Assembly (NCBI GenBank): GCA_938048735.1
Contig: CALIUM010000015.1
Span: forward strand, 52,599 to 116,598
Direction: 5' to 3'
Length of the DNA stretch: 64,000 bases
From: an uncultured archaeon
GTDB taxonomy: Archaea; Thermoproteota; Bathyarchaeia; TCS64
In this document: positions 32,943 through 41,200 of the stretch, piece after piece
How positions within the stretch are numbered: position 1 is the first letter of the stretch
Layout: each line of letters starts with the position of its first letter
Position numbers and translations under genes: made by a program
The notes under the pieces: generated by a model
What the model was told of the DNA's origin: nothing
Databases searched by the model: none
The model's input: only the letters and a program-made list of their open reading frames with translations

Positions 32943-33185
32943 TTGAAGGCTTATGTCCTCATGAACACCGAGCTGGGTCAGGAGGCCTCGGTGGTTGAGG
33001 CCTTGGGTCGTATGGAGGGGGTTAAAAGGGCCTACGCCCTTTACGGCATCTATGATGTTATCGCCGAGATAGAGGCCGAGTCCATGGATAGTGTAAGAAA
33101 CATAGTCTTCACGAAGATCAGGCAGCTGCCGAATGTCAGGAGCACCGTGACGCTCATCACATACGGAGAATCCTTCGTCAGGTAG
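32943..33185 (+). CDS. Stand-alone Lrp/AsnC ligand-binding (RAM) domain protein
   Basis: The TTG at 32943 gives the expected start MKAYVLMNTELGQEASVVEAL; the ORF-track start is 14 codons earlier in non-conserved sequence. 80 residues form one RAM domain (beta-alpha-beta-beta-alpha-beta): GVKRAYALYGIYDVIAEIEAESMDSVRNIV and VRSTVTLITYGE. There is no DNA-binding domain. Such proteins bind amino acids and can regulate by assembling with full-length Lrp factors. Divergent from guaB. Confidence 0.85.
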   Translation: MKAYVLMNTELGQEASVVEALGRMEGVKRAYALYGIYDVIAEIEAESMDSVRNIVFTKIRQLPNVRSTVTLITYGESFVR

Positions 33186-33354
33186 AACCGGCGGTCTTCA
33201 AACAGACCATCATATTGGTCGTTAATATCTCATTCTAAGCTATGGATCATGGGATAAAAATTTCAGTCTTTTAAACCTATCTTCATAATCTTTTGAACTA
33301 TTCTTCTCTTATTGATCAAATCTGATTTGGATTTCCTATCTTTTTAGTGTTTCT

Positions 33355-34272
33355 CTATTTCAAGATCTTCCCTGTCATCATATACCATATGTAGAGATCT
33401 AGTTCTGCTGGGGTTATTCCCATCTTTCCAGCTATGGCCCTCATTAGAGCCTCGAGCCTCATGTATTGGGATTTGTTTAGGCTTTTGGGGATCTCCGTTA
33501 TCAGCCTCTTCCCTAATAGAAACCTCAATATATGCCTGTCTAGGATGGCCAGATTTTTTGATCCCGTGTTCCTGAGGAAGTGGCTCGCCTCCTTATATCC
33601 TAGTCCCTTCACCTCTCTCACCAGCCACTCCCTCGCCTCAATCTCATCCATGCTTCTTAGGGTCTCCTTGAGCCTCCCGTGGAGCCTCCTGGCCTGGACT
33701 ATGTATTCAGCCCTAGCCTCGGGGTATCTGTGCCCCAGCCTTCTTAGCTCCTCTGAGAGCCTCTCCCTCTCCAATGTTAGGAAGCCCTCTCCAAGGGCCT
33801 CTTGGATCTTCATTCCTCCCTCCGCTGTGTAATTGGCTGTGAGGATGCAGAAGCAAAGCTCCTTGAAGAGGCTCTCTTCGTCCCTCCCAGTCTCCTCAAA
33901 GGATCTGATTCTATCCTCGACGATGGGCCTAACCTCCTCCACCGCTTTCATAAGCTCCCCTAGGAAGTCCAGCCTGGCTATCCAGACGTGAAAACTGGAT
34001 CCTCCCCCCTCCTCGTAGCGCCATAGGGTGTGGGGGATCCCTGAGACCTCTTCTAGGACGCATAGGAGATCCATGAAGTAGTCGGAGACCCCGCAGGTCT
34101 CGCACATGCTCCCCGAGAACCTGAGCATTATAACTCTCCCCGTTATCGATAGAAGCTCTACGATGGCCTCCACCCCGAAGATCCTTGAGAACTCCTCTAT
34201 AGCTCTCTCTACCTCTCCCCTATCTATGATGCTCACGGCGACATCCCCCTTCTTCCTGACATAACCTTTCAA
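33355..34272 (-). CDS. Archaeal 8-oxoguanine DNA glycosylase/lyase (Ogg2-like) with an N-terminal extra domain
   Basis: Removes 8-oxoguanine from DNA and cuts the abasic site. The C-terminal 210 residues carry the Ogg2 signature: LFKELCFCILTANYTAEGGMKIQEAL, a helix-hairpin-helix-GPD region GLGYKEASHFLRNTGSKNLAILDRHILRFL with catalytic Lys and Asp, and a helical end. The N-terminal 95 residues are not part of standard Ogg2 (usually about 210 residues); they contain a CETC pair and beta strands (VIMLRFSGSMCETCG...FHVWIARL). TTG start 28 nt after pcc1 on the same strand. Confidence 0.85.
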   Translation of the reverse strand: MKGYVRKKGDVAVSIIDRGEVERAIEEFSRIFGVEAIVELLSITGRVIMLRFSGSMCETCGVSDYFMDLLCVLEEVSGIPHTLWRYEEGGGSSFHVWIARLDFLGELMKAVEEVRPIVEDRIRSFEETGRDEESLFKELCFCILTANYTAEGGMKIQEALGEGFLTLERERLSEELRRLGHRYPEARAEYIVQARRLHGRLKETLRSMDEIEAREWLVREVKGLGYKEASHFLRNTGSKNLAILDRHILRFLLGKRLITEIPKSLNKSQYMRLEALMRAIAGKMGITPAELDLYIWYMMTGKILK

Positions 34273-34299
34273 GTAAAATTGATCCTTGTTCCACTGGGG

Positions 34300-34608
34300 T
34301 TAGGGGTCTGAAAGGGGCTCTTCATAGGGATGTTTATTCCCCTTTGCTTTTTGGATCTCCTCTAATGCCCTCTCAGCTGCTTGGATGCATGAGAGGAGGT
34401 CGTCTATCGTGGCTGTTAGGCTTTTGATCCCCCTGTGGCATGTGATGGAGATCCTCAGTTCATCCCCTGAGGCCTCTGATCTCAGGTTTATGCCTTCTGG
34501 TGCTTGGATGTTGTCGGGTGAGACGGCGTCTAGGACCGCCCTCGCCTCCCTCTCAGACCTATATCTTAGGGTTATCTGTGCCTCTTGCCTTTCTCTGCTC
34601 CCCGACAA
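34300..34608 (-). CDS. KEOPS complex subunit Pcc1
   Basis: Dimerisation subunit of KEOPS, the complex that makes the t6A modification on tRNA. 102 residues. RYRSEREARAVLDAVSPDN.QAPEG and the C-terminal SLTATIDDLLSCIQAAERALEEI match Pcc1. TTG start, overlapping the end of the RecJ-like gene by 50 nt. No other start codon is available inside the ORF, so the overlap seems real. The catalytic Kae1-Bud32 gene lies 2.5 kb upstream on the same strand. Confidence 0.88.
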   Translation of the reverse strand: MSGSRERQEAQITLRYRSEREARAVLDAVSPDNIQAPEGINLRSEASGDELRISITCHRGIKSLTATIDDLLSCIQAAERALEEIQKAKGNKHPYEEPLSDP

Positions 34609-36007
34609 GCTTGTTCACCAGCCTGATGAACTCCTCCTCATATATCTCCTGTATGAAGGCTCCTGCGGCTATGTCGTGTCCACCCCCCCTCCCGTTAAAC
34701 CTCTCGGCTGCCTCCATCATGACCTTCCCGAGGTTTATTCCCTCCATGGCCAGCTCGTCTGTGAGCCTCCCCGAGACCTTCAGGAGACCCCCCTCGGCCT
34801 TGGCCAGTGCCACTATGGGCATCTTCTTCTTCAATATGCCTGTTGAGATGAGGATGGAGGCCACAACCCCTATTATCCTGTCGTCTATCTCGCCCTGGGC
34901 GCTGAGGGCGTAAATGTTCTCCATCTCGACTATGGAGGCCCTCCCCCTCACCAGGTCTAGGTACTCAGCTATCCTCCTCCTATACTCGTTCAGGGTGGCT
35001 TCGGCCTCCTCGACCGCTGATCCCCTGTCTCCTAGGCATATGGCTATGCCGATGCTGGGCCTCTCCATCCTCGCGCAGGCGTTCAGGAGGGAGGCGTACT
35101 CCCTTCCATCCCTCATGGGTGTCCAGGCCTCCTCCCCCTTGAATATATACACCTTCCCTATGAGCTCGTGGATGGCCTCTACGCTGCACTGCTCCTGGAT
35201 CATGTGCTGGGAGAGGGCTGAGAAGAGGATCCTCTTCTCCTCCTCTTTGAGGTCCCTCAGGGCTCTCCATCTCCCTTCCCTCTTCAGCTCTATCCCGAGC
35301 TCCTTGAGGAAGGCCAGGCATCTGTCCTCCCTCCCGCTCAGGCCTGGTATGTATGGGTTTGTTGTGTATGCGAGAGCCCTGTATAGGGGCCTCGTCTCAT
35401 ACCCGTATAGGGTTATGTCTGTTCTCGTCTCTAGGAGGCCTGCCTCTCTCGCTTCCTCCTCTATCCTCCTGTTCAGGCCTATGAGGGACTTCCCCTCCCC
35501 CTTGTCCTGCTGGTCTGCTAGGGCTCCGACCAATCCTAGGGGGCTTAGAGCTATGTTCTCCTCGTCGATCCGCCTAGAGAAGAGGTATGCCACCCCCGCG
35601 CCGCTTATGCCCCTTGAGCCGTCTAGGCCGTGTGATACGGGGTTTATGTGGACTATTCGGCCCTCCTCCGCCTCTATGGGTGGGTGATGGTCCAGGATTA
35701 TGATGTCGGAGCCCGATAGGTGTTTCGCTATGATGTCCAGGTAGCTGCTACCTATGTCTGAGAATATTATTAGGGGAGCCTTCTCTTCTGAGATCCCCTT
35801 AAGGATCTCCTCGTCGAGCCTGACCTCGCAGGTTGTCTTGAAGGGTACCCCGGACCTCAGTGAGGTTTGGCTGAGGATCCCGCCCGCTGCTATCCCGTCG
35901 GCGTCGCTGTGGGAGACTATCCTAATGGGGTCTCCCCTCTCCACATGCTGCTCATACAGCTCCGCCGCCGCCTCTATGGAGTCGAGAAACTGCCTCTCCA
36001 GGTCCAT
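34559..36007 (-). CDS. Archaeal RecJ-like DHH/DHHA1 nuclease (GAN type)
   Basis: Single-strand exonuclease related to bacterial RecJ and part of the archaeal replication machinery with GINS. 482 residues. DHH motifs: SHSDADGIAAGG, IIFSDIGSSY, ILDHHPP, VGALADQQD; the DHHA1 motif GRGGGHDIAAGAF is near the C-terminus. GTG or ATG start right after rps15 (12 nt). The order rps15, recJ, pcc1 is a common archaeal arrangement. Confidence 0.92.
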   Translation of the reverse strand: MDLERQFLDSIEAAAELYEQHVERGDPIRIVSHSDADGIAAGGILSQTSLRSGVPFKTTCEVRLDEEILKGISEEKAPLIIFSDIGSSYLDIIAKHLSGSDIIILDHHPPIEAEEGRIVHINPVSHGLDGSRGISGAGVAYLFSRRIDEENIALSPLGLVGALADQQDKGEGKSLIGLNRRIEEEAREAGLLETRTDITLYGYETRPLYRALAYTTNPYIPGLSGREDRCLAFLKELGIELKREGRWRALRDLKEEEKRILFSALSQHMIQEQCSVEAIHELIGKVYIFKGEEAWTPMRDGREYASLLNACARMERPSIGIAICLGDRGSAVEEAEATLNEYRRRIAEYLDLVRGRASIVEMENIYALSAQGEIDDRIIGVVASILISTGILKKKMPIVALAKAEGGLLKVSGRLTDELAMEGINLGKVMMEAAERFNGRGGGHDIAAGAFIQEIYEEEFIRLVNKLVGEQRKARGTDNPKI

Positions 36008-36018
36008 ATCCGCCCTGG

Positions 36019-36465
36019 TTAGAATGTGATCATGCCGGGCCTATATTCCCAGCCCGGCGGGAGGAGGCCCTTCCTCTTGTAGTACCTGGCCAGCTTGTAT
36101 ATCTTCGCCTCAGCGAGCTGCAGGCCCCTCTTGTTGCTGTAGTCCTTTGGATTGCGCTCGAGGTGCCTCCTGATGTTGGCCGCCCTTGAGATGAGGTTCT
36201 GGAGGTCCTCTGGGAGCTTCGGGGCCATCTGGGCCTCCTGAAGGATCTCCAGGATCCCCTTTCCCACGATCGGCTTCACTAGGGGTATACCGTGCTCATC
36301 CCTCAGGATGTTGCCTATCTCGCTTGGGGTCTTCCCCTCCCTGGCGAGGCTTATCACCAGGGCCTTAACCTCCTCGGGCTGGTACACCACCCATCCTGGG
36401 GGCCTCTTTGAGACAGGCCTTGTCGATCGGGATCCCCCCAGCATGAGCGCCCTTCTTCCAACCAT
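36019..36465 (-). CDS. rps15: 30S ribosomal protein uS15
   Basis: Archaeal-type S15 with the N-terminal extension (SRSTRPVSKRPPGWVVY) and the 3-helix core: VKALVISLAREGKTPSEIGNILRDEHGIP, then LPEDLQNLISRAANIRRHLERNPKDYSNKRGLQLAEAKIYKLARYYKRKG. 148 residues, normal. It heads a same-strand string with recJ, pcc1 and ogg. Confidence 0.96.
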   Translation of the reverse strand: MVGRRALMLGGSRSTRPVSKRPPGWVVYQPEEVKALVISLAREGKTPSEIGNILRDEHGIPLVKPIVGKGILEILQEAQMAPKLPEDLQNLISRAANIRRHLERNPKDYSNKRGLQLAEAKIYKLARYYKRKGLLPPGWEYRPGMITF

Positions 36466-36513
36466 CCACCATCAACCGTTTATACTGGCCGGCTTCTCCA
36501 TTCGTGGGCGGCT

Positions 36514-36527
36514 GTCTTTATAAAGAT
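36514..36527 (-). promoter_or_regulatory. TATA-like box of the rps15 operon
   Basis: On the minus strand the sequence AATCTTTATAAAGAC lies about 55 nt before the rps15 ATG. A second weaker GTATAAAC lies nearer the start codon. Either could drive the rps15-recJ-pcc1-ogg string. Confidence 0.4.
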
Positions 36528-36595
36528 TTACGTCCTAATCGAGGCTTTAGGCCCATCCGGGATTTGGGTTTCTCCCATGGTTCCATCTGCTCGGT

Positions 36596-37171
36596 TTATC
36601 TAGCTGGGTTTGATTTGAGCCAGGCTCCGAGCGTCCTGAATGCCCTAGCCCTGTGGGATATGGTGTTCTTCTCCTCTATGGTCATCTCACCGAAGGTTCT
36701 TCCATCCCCCTCGTCCGGTATGAAGATGGGGTCATATCCGAAGCCCCCTTCCCCCCGGGGTTCCTGTGAGATCCTCCCCCGAACCGAGCCTTGGAAGAGG
36801 CGTAGTTCGCATCCCTGCTTGAGGGCTATCACAGACTTGTAGTGTGCTCTTCTATCCTCGACGCCCTCCATGAGTTTCAATATCCCCGTAAGGCCTATCT
36901 TCCTCAGGGTGTAGGAGGAGTATGGGCCCGGAAACCCTCCGTATCGCTCAATAAAGAGGCCTGACTCCTCGGAGATTATTGGGCGTGGGTCGTTGATGGA
37001 TATCCTCTCAAGGCTGTGTTTGGCTATCTCCTCCAGGTCATCGGCCTGTATCTCGAGCTTCTCCCCCCTTAATAGGCGGAGGTCGCATCCATACTCGGAG
37101 AGGGTGAGCCTCCCCTCCTTAAACTTGTTTGGGTTACCCGTCAGCATCCATATCGTTCTCCCTCTTGACAT
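36596..37171 (-). CDS. XTP/dITP diphosphatase (RdgB/HAM1 family)
   Basis: Hydrolyses non-canonical purine triphosphates such as dITP and XTP to keep them out of DNA and RNA. 191 residues. N-terminal LTGNPNKFKE, SEESGLFIERYGGFPGPYSS, a catalytic-region GEGGFGYDPIFIPDE, and a C-terminal KNTISHRARAFRTLGAWL. ATG 37171 preceded by GGAGGGG; it overlaps the end of kae1-bud32 by 38 nt. Confidence 0.93.
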   Translation of the reverse strand: MSRGRTIWMLTGNPNKFKEGRLTLSEYGCDLRLLRGEKLEIQADDLEEIAKHSLERISINDPRPIISEESGLFIERYGGFPGPYSSYTLRKIGLTGILKLMEGVEDRRAHYKSVIALKQGCELRLFQGSVRGRISQEPRGEGGFGYDPIFIPDEGDGRTFGEMTIEEKNTISHRARAFRTLGAWLKSNPAR

Positions 37172-38834
37172 ATCTACCCCTCCTCTCTATCTCCCTCATC
37201 CTCCTTATCGCCTCCTCTGCCTCTGCCCCCATGATATTCCTGTAGCCCTCCTCGAAGGCCGTGGAGAGCTCCTTGACGTGGGGGAAGTGGGTGCTCATGA
37301 GCATCCTCCTCATGAGGTGGAGGTCCACCCCCCTCTTCTCAGCCTCCCTTGAGAGCTCTGCGAGGCCGAAGTCGATGAAGATTGGGGACCGCCCGTTCCA
37401 GATTATGTTGGATGTCGTGAGGTCCCCGTGGATTATACCAGCCCCATGCAGCCTGCCCGCCTTAACCCCTATGAGCCTGAAGAGGTTGATCCTCTCCTCC
37501 TGGCTGAGGCCCTCCAGGGCCTCCCTGACCCTCACCCCCTCGACGTACTGCATCACTATCTCCATTCCCTCCGGGTCGACCTGGTAGATGATAGGCGTGG
37601 AGACCCCCGCCCTCTTCGCCCTGTGGATGACCTCGGCCTCGTGCGCCGTCCTGTACCTCCTCAGCCTCTCATCCAGCTTCGGGTGTCTATAGCTCTTTTT
37701 AACCCTCCTTTTTATGATCACCCTCCTCCCATTCCAGTCTTCGTCGAGCCATAGGTCTGCCTCAGCCCCCTTGGATATCAGGACCATCTTCGAGCCCCTT
37801 GGCTCGGCGCCCTCATCCCGCCTGATCTCCAGCTCTGGCCTCGAGCCCTCCCTCCTCCATGGGGCTTCAACCTCGTCTATCCTCCAGTCGCTGTCTATGT
37901 GGCTCCTCTCCAGGGGTGTTGTCACCCCGTGGGTGTATGCTAGGATCCCAGTCCAGGCTATCATGGCCCCGTTGTCCGTGGCATAGGCCGTGGGTACGTA
38001 GTGGGGGGTGGCCCCGTGCTCCTCTGCTATGGACTGGATTATGGAGCGGAGCCTTCTGTTCGCGGCTACGCCCCCGGTGAGGAGGAGCTCGGGCTTCCTC
38101 GTGTGGGCTAGGGCCCTCTCCGTGACCTCCCCCAGCATAGCGTAGGCCACCTCCTGGAGGCTGTAGCAGAGGTCCTCGAGCCTCCAGCAGCCCCTCCTCA
38201 GCTCCTGGATGGCGGCTGTGAGGAGGCCTGTGAAGCTCAGGTCCATCCCCTTGACCACGTATGGGAGGGGGATGAGCCTCTCCCCCTTGAGGGCCATCCT
38301 CTCAACGGCTGGGCCGCCGGGATATGGCAGCCCCGCCTCCCTTGCGAAGACGTCTAGGCAGTTCCCGACGGCTATGTCTAGGGTCTCCCCGTATACCCTG
38401 TACCTCCCGGCCTCGAATCCCGCGACGATGGTGTTCCCACCGGAGACGTATAGGGTGAGGGGGTCCTCGGCTCCTGAGGATAATCGCCCGATCTCTATGT
38501 GGGCTACGCAGTGGTTGACCCCGACTAAAGGGACGCCGAGGTACGAGGCTAGAGCCCTGGCGGCTGTGGCCCCGGTTCTCAGGCAAGGGCCCAGGCCTGG
38601 CCCCCTGGAGAAGGCAACGATATCGATGTCTCCGGCCTCCAGCCCCGCCCTTTCTAGGGCCCTAGCTATGACCTCCCCGATCTCCATGGCGTGGTGGCGC
38701 GCCGCCTCCCTTGGGTGTATCCCCCCCTTCTCAGGGGTGTAGGTGCTCACCTCGTTGGCCAGGATGACACCGTCGGAGGAGGCTATTCCCACCCCCAGGT
38801 TGTCTGCTGTGGACTCTATGCCGAGGCAGATGAT
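37134..38834 (-). CDS. Fused Kae1-Bud32: tRNA t6A threonylcarbamoyltransferase and KEOPS kinase/ATPase; start codon non-canonical
   Basis: Kae1 (first about 340 residues) transfers threonylcarbamoyl to A37 of tRNA; metal His pair in NHCVAHIE, Asp in YATDNGAMIAW, SGGNT nucleotide loop. Bud32 (last 210) has VIIKRR, IIHGDLTTSNI and IDFGLAEL. The only usual start codon in the region, GTG 38792, would remove the conserved first strand. Reading upstream in frame gives I-ICLGIESTADNLGVGIASSDG, exactly the family N-terminus, starting at ATC 38834 (ATA 38843 is the only other AUN codon before a TGA). No ATG, GTG or TTG exists there. Fused form as in many archaea. Confidence 0.9.
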   Translation of the reverse strand: MICLGIESTADNLGVGIASSDGVILANEVSTYTPEKGGIHPREAARHHAMEIGEVIARALERAGLEAGDIDIVAFSRGPGLGPCLRTGATAARALASYLGVPLVGVNHCVAHIEIGRLSSGAEDPLTLYVSGGNTIVAGFEAGRYRVYGETLDIAVGNCLDVFAREAGLPYPGGPAVERMALKGERLIPLPYVVKGMDLSFTGLLTAAIQELRRGCWRLEDLCYSLQEVAYAMLGEVTERALAHTRKPELLLTGGVAANRRLRSIIQSIAEEHGATPHYVPTAYATDNGAMIAWTGILAYTHGVTTPLERSHIDSDWRIDEVEAPWRREGSRPELEIRRDEGAEPRGSKMVLISKGAEADLWLDEDWNGRRVIIKRRVKKSYRHPKLDERLRRYRTAHEAEVIHRAKRAGVSTPIIYQVDPEGMEIVMQYVEGVRVREALEGLSQEERINLFRLIGVKAGRLHGAGIIHGDLTTSNIIWNGRSPIFIDFGLAELSREAEKRGVDLHLMRRMLMSTHFPHVKELSTAFEEGYRNIMGAEAEEAIRRMREIERRGRYVKRENDMDADG

Positions 38835-38993
38835 CCGACCTATGTTTCAGCACCTAGGATCAGTCTTGGTGGCCGATAAAAAGGTTTATCGGTGTGGCTG
38901 GGCCGGGGATGGCCTCCCGCCTGAGCGGCCTCCGTGGACCAGAAGTATTTTAACCTTGTTGATTTATCTCTAATGTTCGCCTCGGGGAATTGG

Positions 38994-39941
38994 ATGGATA
39001 TGGGTAGAAGGGTTGTCATAGCGCTCGGAGGGAATGCGATAAAGCAGCCGGATGAGTGGGGGACGGCCGAGGAGCAGATGAGGAATGTTAGAACTGCCTG
39101 CCGCCAGATAGCTAGGATAATCCGGAGGGGGTATGAGGTGGTTCTCACCCATGGGAACGGCCCCCAAGTGGGGAACCTCGCGATCCAGCAGGAGCAGGCT
39201 AAGGACCTTGTGCCCCCACAGCCACTGGTGGTTCTGGGCGCCATGACTCAGGGCCAGATCGGATACCTGTTCCAGCAGGCCTTGAGAAATGAGCTGGCTG
39301 ACTTGAAGAGGCCGGTGGTCACCGTCGTGACCCAGGTCTTGGTTGACAGTGAAGACCCGGACTTCAGGGATCCCCATAAGCCCGTGGGCCCCTTCTATGA
39401 GGAGGGGGAGGCCAGGGTGCTGATGGAAGAGAGGGGTTGGGTGATGAGGAGGGTCAGGCCTGACGCCAAGGGGTGGAGGAGGGTTGTCCCATCCCCGAGG
39501 CCCCTCGCCATCATAGAGGGGGAGGCTGTGAAGAGGATGGTGGACGACGGGATGATAGTCATAGCCTCGGGGGGAGGGGGGATACCAGTGATCATGAGGG
39601 ATGGGAGGCTTGAGGGCATAGACGCGGTCATAGATAAGGATCTGGCCGGGGAGGTCCTTGCGGAGGAGGTGGGGGCTGATATATTCCTCATCCTAACAGA
39701 TGTGGATTGTGTGAGGCTGGACTATGGGAAGCCCTCCGAGAGGCCTATAAGGAGGATGACCCTAGAGGAGGCCAAGAGATACCATTCTGAGGGGCACTTC
39801 CCGCCGGGCAGCATGGGGCCAAAGGTCGAGGCCTGCATCAGGTTCCTGGAGCATGGAGGGGAGAGGGCGGTAATAGCATCCCTCGAGGAAGGGTTTGAGG
39901 CCCTAGAGGGGGAGGCCGGCACGCAGATAACAAGGGGATAG
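38994..39941 (+). CDS. arcC: Carbamate kinase
   Basis: Interconverts carbamate plus ATP with carbamoyl phosphate plus ADP. Start at ATG 38994 with GGGG six nt upstream (ATG 39000 is also possible). About 315 residues. VIALGGNAIKQ, LTHGNGPQVGNLAIQQE, VVTQVLVDSEDPDF, IASGGGGIPVI, VIDKDLAGEVLAEEV and FPPGSMGPKVEACIRFLE are family blocks. It may feed argF or pyrimidine synthesis, or run in the catabolic direction after argF-type phosphorolysis. Divergent from kae1-bud32. Confidence 0.95.
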   Translation: MDMGRRVVIALGGNAIKQPDEWGTAEEQMRNVRTACRQIARIIRRGYEVVLTHGNGPQVGNLAIQQEQAKDLVPPQPLVVLGAMTQGQIGYLFQQALRNELADLKRPVVTVVTQVLVDSEDPDFRDPHKPVGPFYEEGEARVLMEERGWVMRRVRPDAKGWRRVVPSPRPLAIIEGEAVKRMVDDGMIVIASGGGGIPVIMRDGRLEGIDAVIDKDLAGEVLAEEVGADIFLILTDVDCVRLDYGKPSERPIRRMTLEEAKRYHSEGHFPPGSMGPKVEACIRFLEHGGERAVIASLEEGFEALEGEAGTQITRG

Positions 39942-40032
39942 GGAGGCCCCCACCCCCTAAGAGGAGGACGGCTGGAAATGTTGCATACTAAGCTCCATCT
40001 CCTGTCATGGGGAATTCTGGGCTCTGTCCATC

Positions 40033-40581
40033 TCATGCTTGAGGTTTCAATAGTACGCAGAACAGCCTCTCGAAGAAGAGGGGGAGCTCCTCCAGGAGCT
40101 CCGCCCTATAACCCCTAAATACATCCCCGTCGAGGCCTGTCAAGCTTGAGTAGACGAGGAGGACTGCCCCATCTGGTTTGAGGTGTTCATGGGCCCTTTT
40201 GAGGAGTTTCTCTATGGTCTCTCCTCCCCTCTCTCCCCCTGACCAGGAGAGCTCGCTGATCCCCTCCTCCCTTGGGAGGTATGGGGGGTTGAAGACGATC
40301 CAGTCAACTCTACCCCTGAGCCAGTCGGTGAGGCTCCCTATGATTAGGTTTATCCTCATGGCGAGGCCGGCCTCTTTGGCCCTCTCAAGGGCCTTCTCCA
40401 CGGCCTTCGGGTTCAGGTCGACGGCTATAACGAACTCAACCTCTGGCTTGGAGGCCGCGGCCATGGCCTGGATCCCGCATCCTGTCCCCACATCTAGAAC
40501 CCTACCGCTGACGAGCCTCTCCACATGCCTCAACAGCAGATACGAGTCCTCATCGGGCTCATATACATCCTCCAAGCCCAA
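40033..40581 (-). CDS. HemK2/Mtq2-like release-factor glutamine methyltransferase
   Basis: 182 residues. SAM motif VLDVGTGCGIQAMAA, acidic VDLNPKAV, catalytic VFNPPYLP and an early YEPDEDSYLLLRHV are the marks of the HemK/Mtq2 group, which methylates the GGQ glutamine of release factors. Archaeal Mtq2 works with Trm112, which is not seen here. TTG start. Alone, convergent with arcC. Confidence 0.87.
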   Translation of the reverse strand: MGLEDVYEPDEDSYLLLRHVERLVSGRVLDVGTGCGIQAMAAASKPEVEFVIAVDLNPKAVEKALERAKEAGLAMRINLIIGSLTDWLRGRVDWIVFNPPYLPREEGISELSWSGGERGGETIEKLLKRAHEHLKPDGAVLLVYSSLTGLDGDVFRGYRAELLEELPLFFERLFCVLLKPQA

Positions 40582-40615
40582 GACCCCCGAGGCCGGCTCT
40601 CATGTTTGAGCAGGC

Positions 40616-41085
40616 TTAAAGCCCTGCCTTTAAGTTGAAATCCAGCAGCTCTCTGCCCTCCTCATCGAAGTGGAATTCTCCTTGGAAGCTTTCCCCCCCT
40701 TAACATCAATGGGAGCCAGTGCTTATCGTCCTGCCACATCTCCTCGTATGGTACCTCCTCTACAGGGAACCATTTTAGAACCCCCCTCTTCACCTGGTCT
40801 CAAGTCGCCCTCAAAGGTCTCGGTGGAGAAGACGAAGACGACCCAGTCAACCTCATCCCTGCCTCCGAAGTAGAAGTATAGGGTTCCGTGGAACTTGAGG
40901 CTTGAGACCCTTAAGCCCGTCTCCTCGTAGACCTCCCTCTTCACACATTCTTCTGGGGTCTCGTCAACCTCCAACTTGCCTCCAACCCCGTTCCACTTCC
41001 CCGCATCGAAAAGGCCCTTAGACTTCCTCTGCAATAGTAGCTTACCATCTTTAATGATGTGGCATAACGTGGCAAATATGGACAT
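40616..41085 (-). pseudogene. Nudix hydrolase with two single-base frameshifts in poly-G runs
   Basis: The Nudix box GKLEVDETPEECVKREVYEETGL is intact in the ORF-track frame. After GDLRPGEEG the frame is lost; removing one G from the G6 run (C6 at 40781-40786 on plus) restores VLKWFPVEEVPYEEMWQDDK, and removing one from the G7 run (C7 at 40693-40699) then restores a plausible QGEFHFDEEGRELLDFNLK end and stop at 40616. The repaired protein has 155 residues, normal for 8-oxo-dGTPase-like Nudix enzymes. ATG 41085 with AAGGA upstream is the start. Either a pseudogene or two assembly errors. Confidence 0.8.
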
Positions 41086-41200
41086 TAGAGATCCTTCTAG
41101 ATTCAACATTTTCATGTATTCTCTAAATCAGATTTATTTTTCGGGTGGGCAGGTCTGCCCGTCCATCCCCCTTTTATCATTGTTGATATGACATTTAAAT

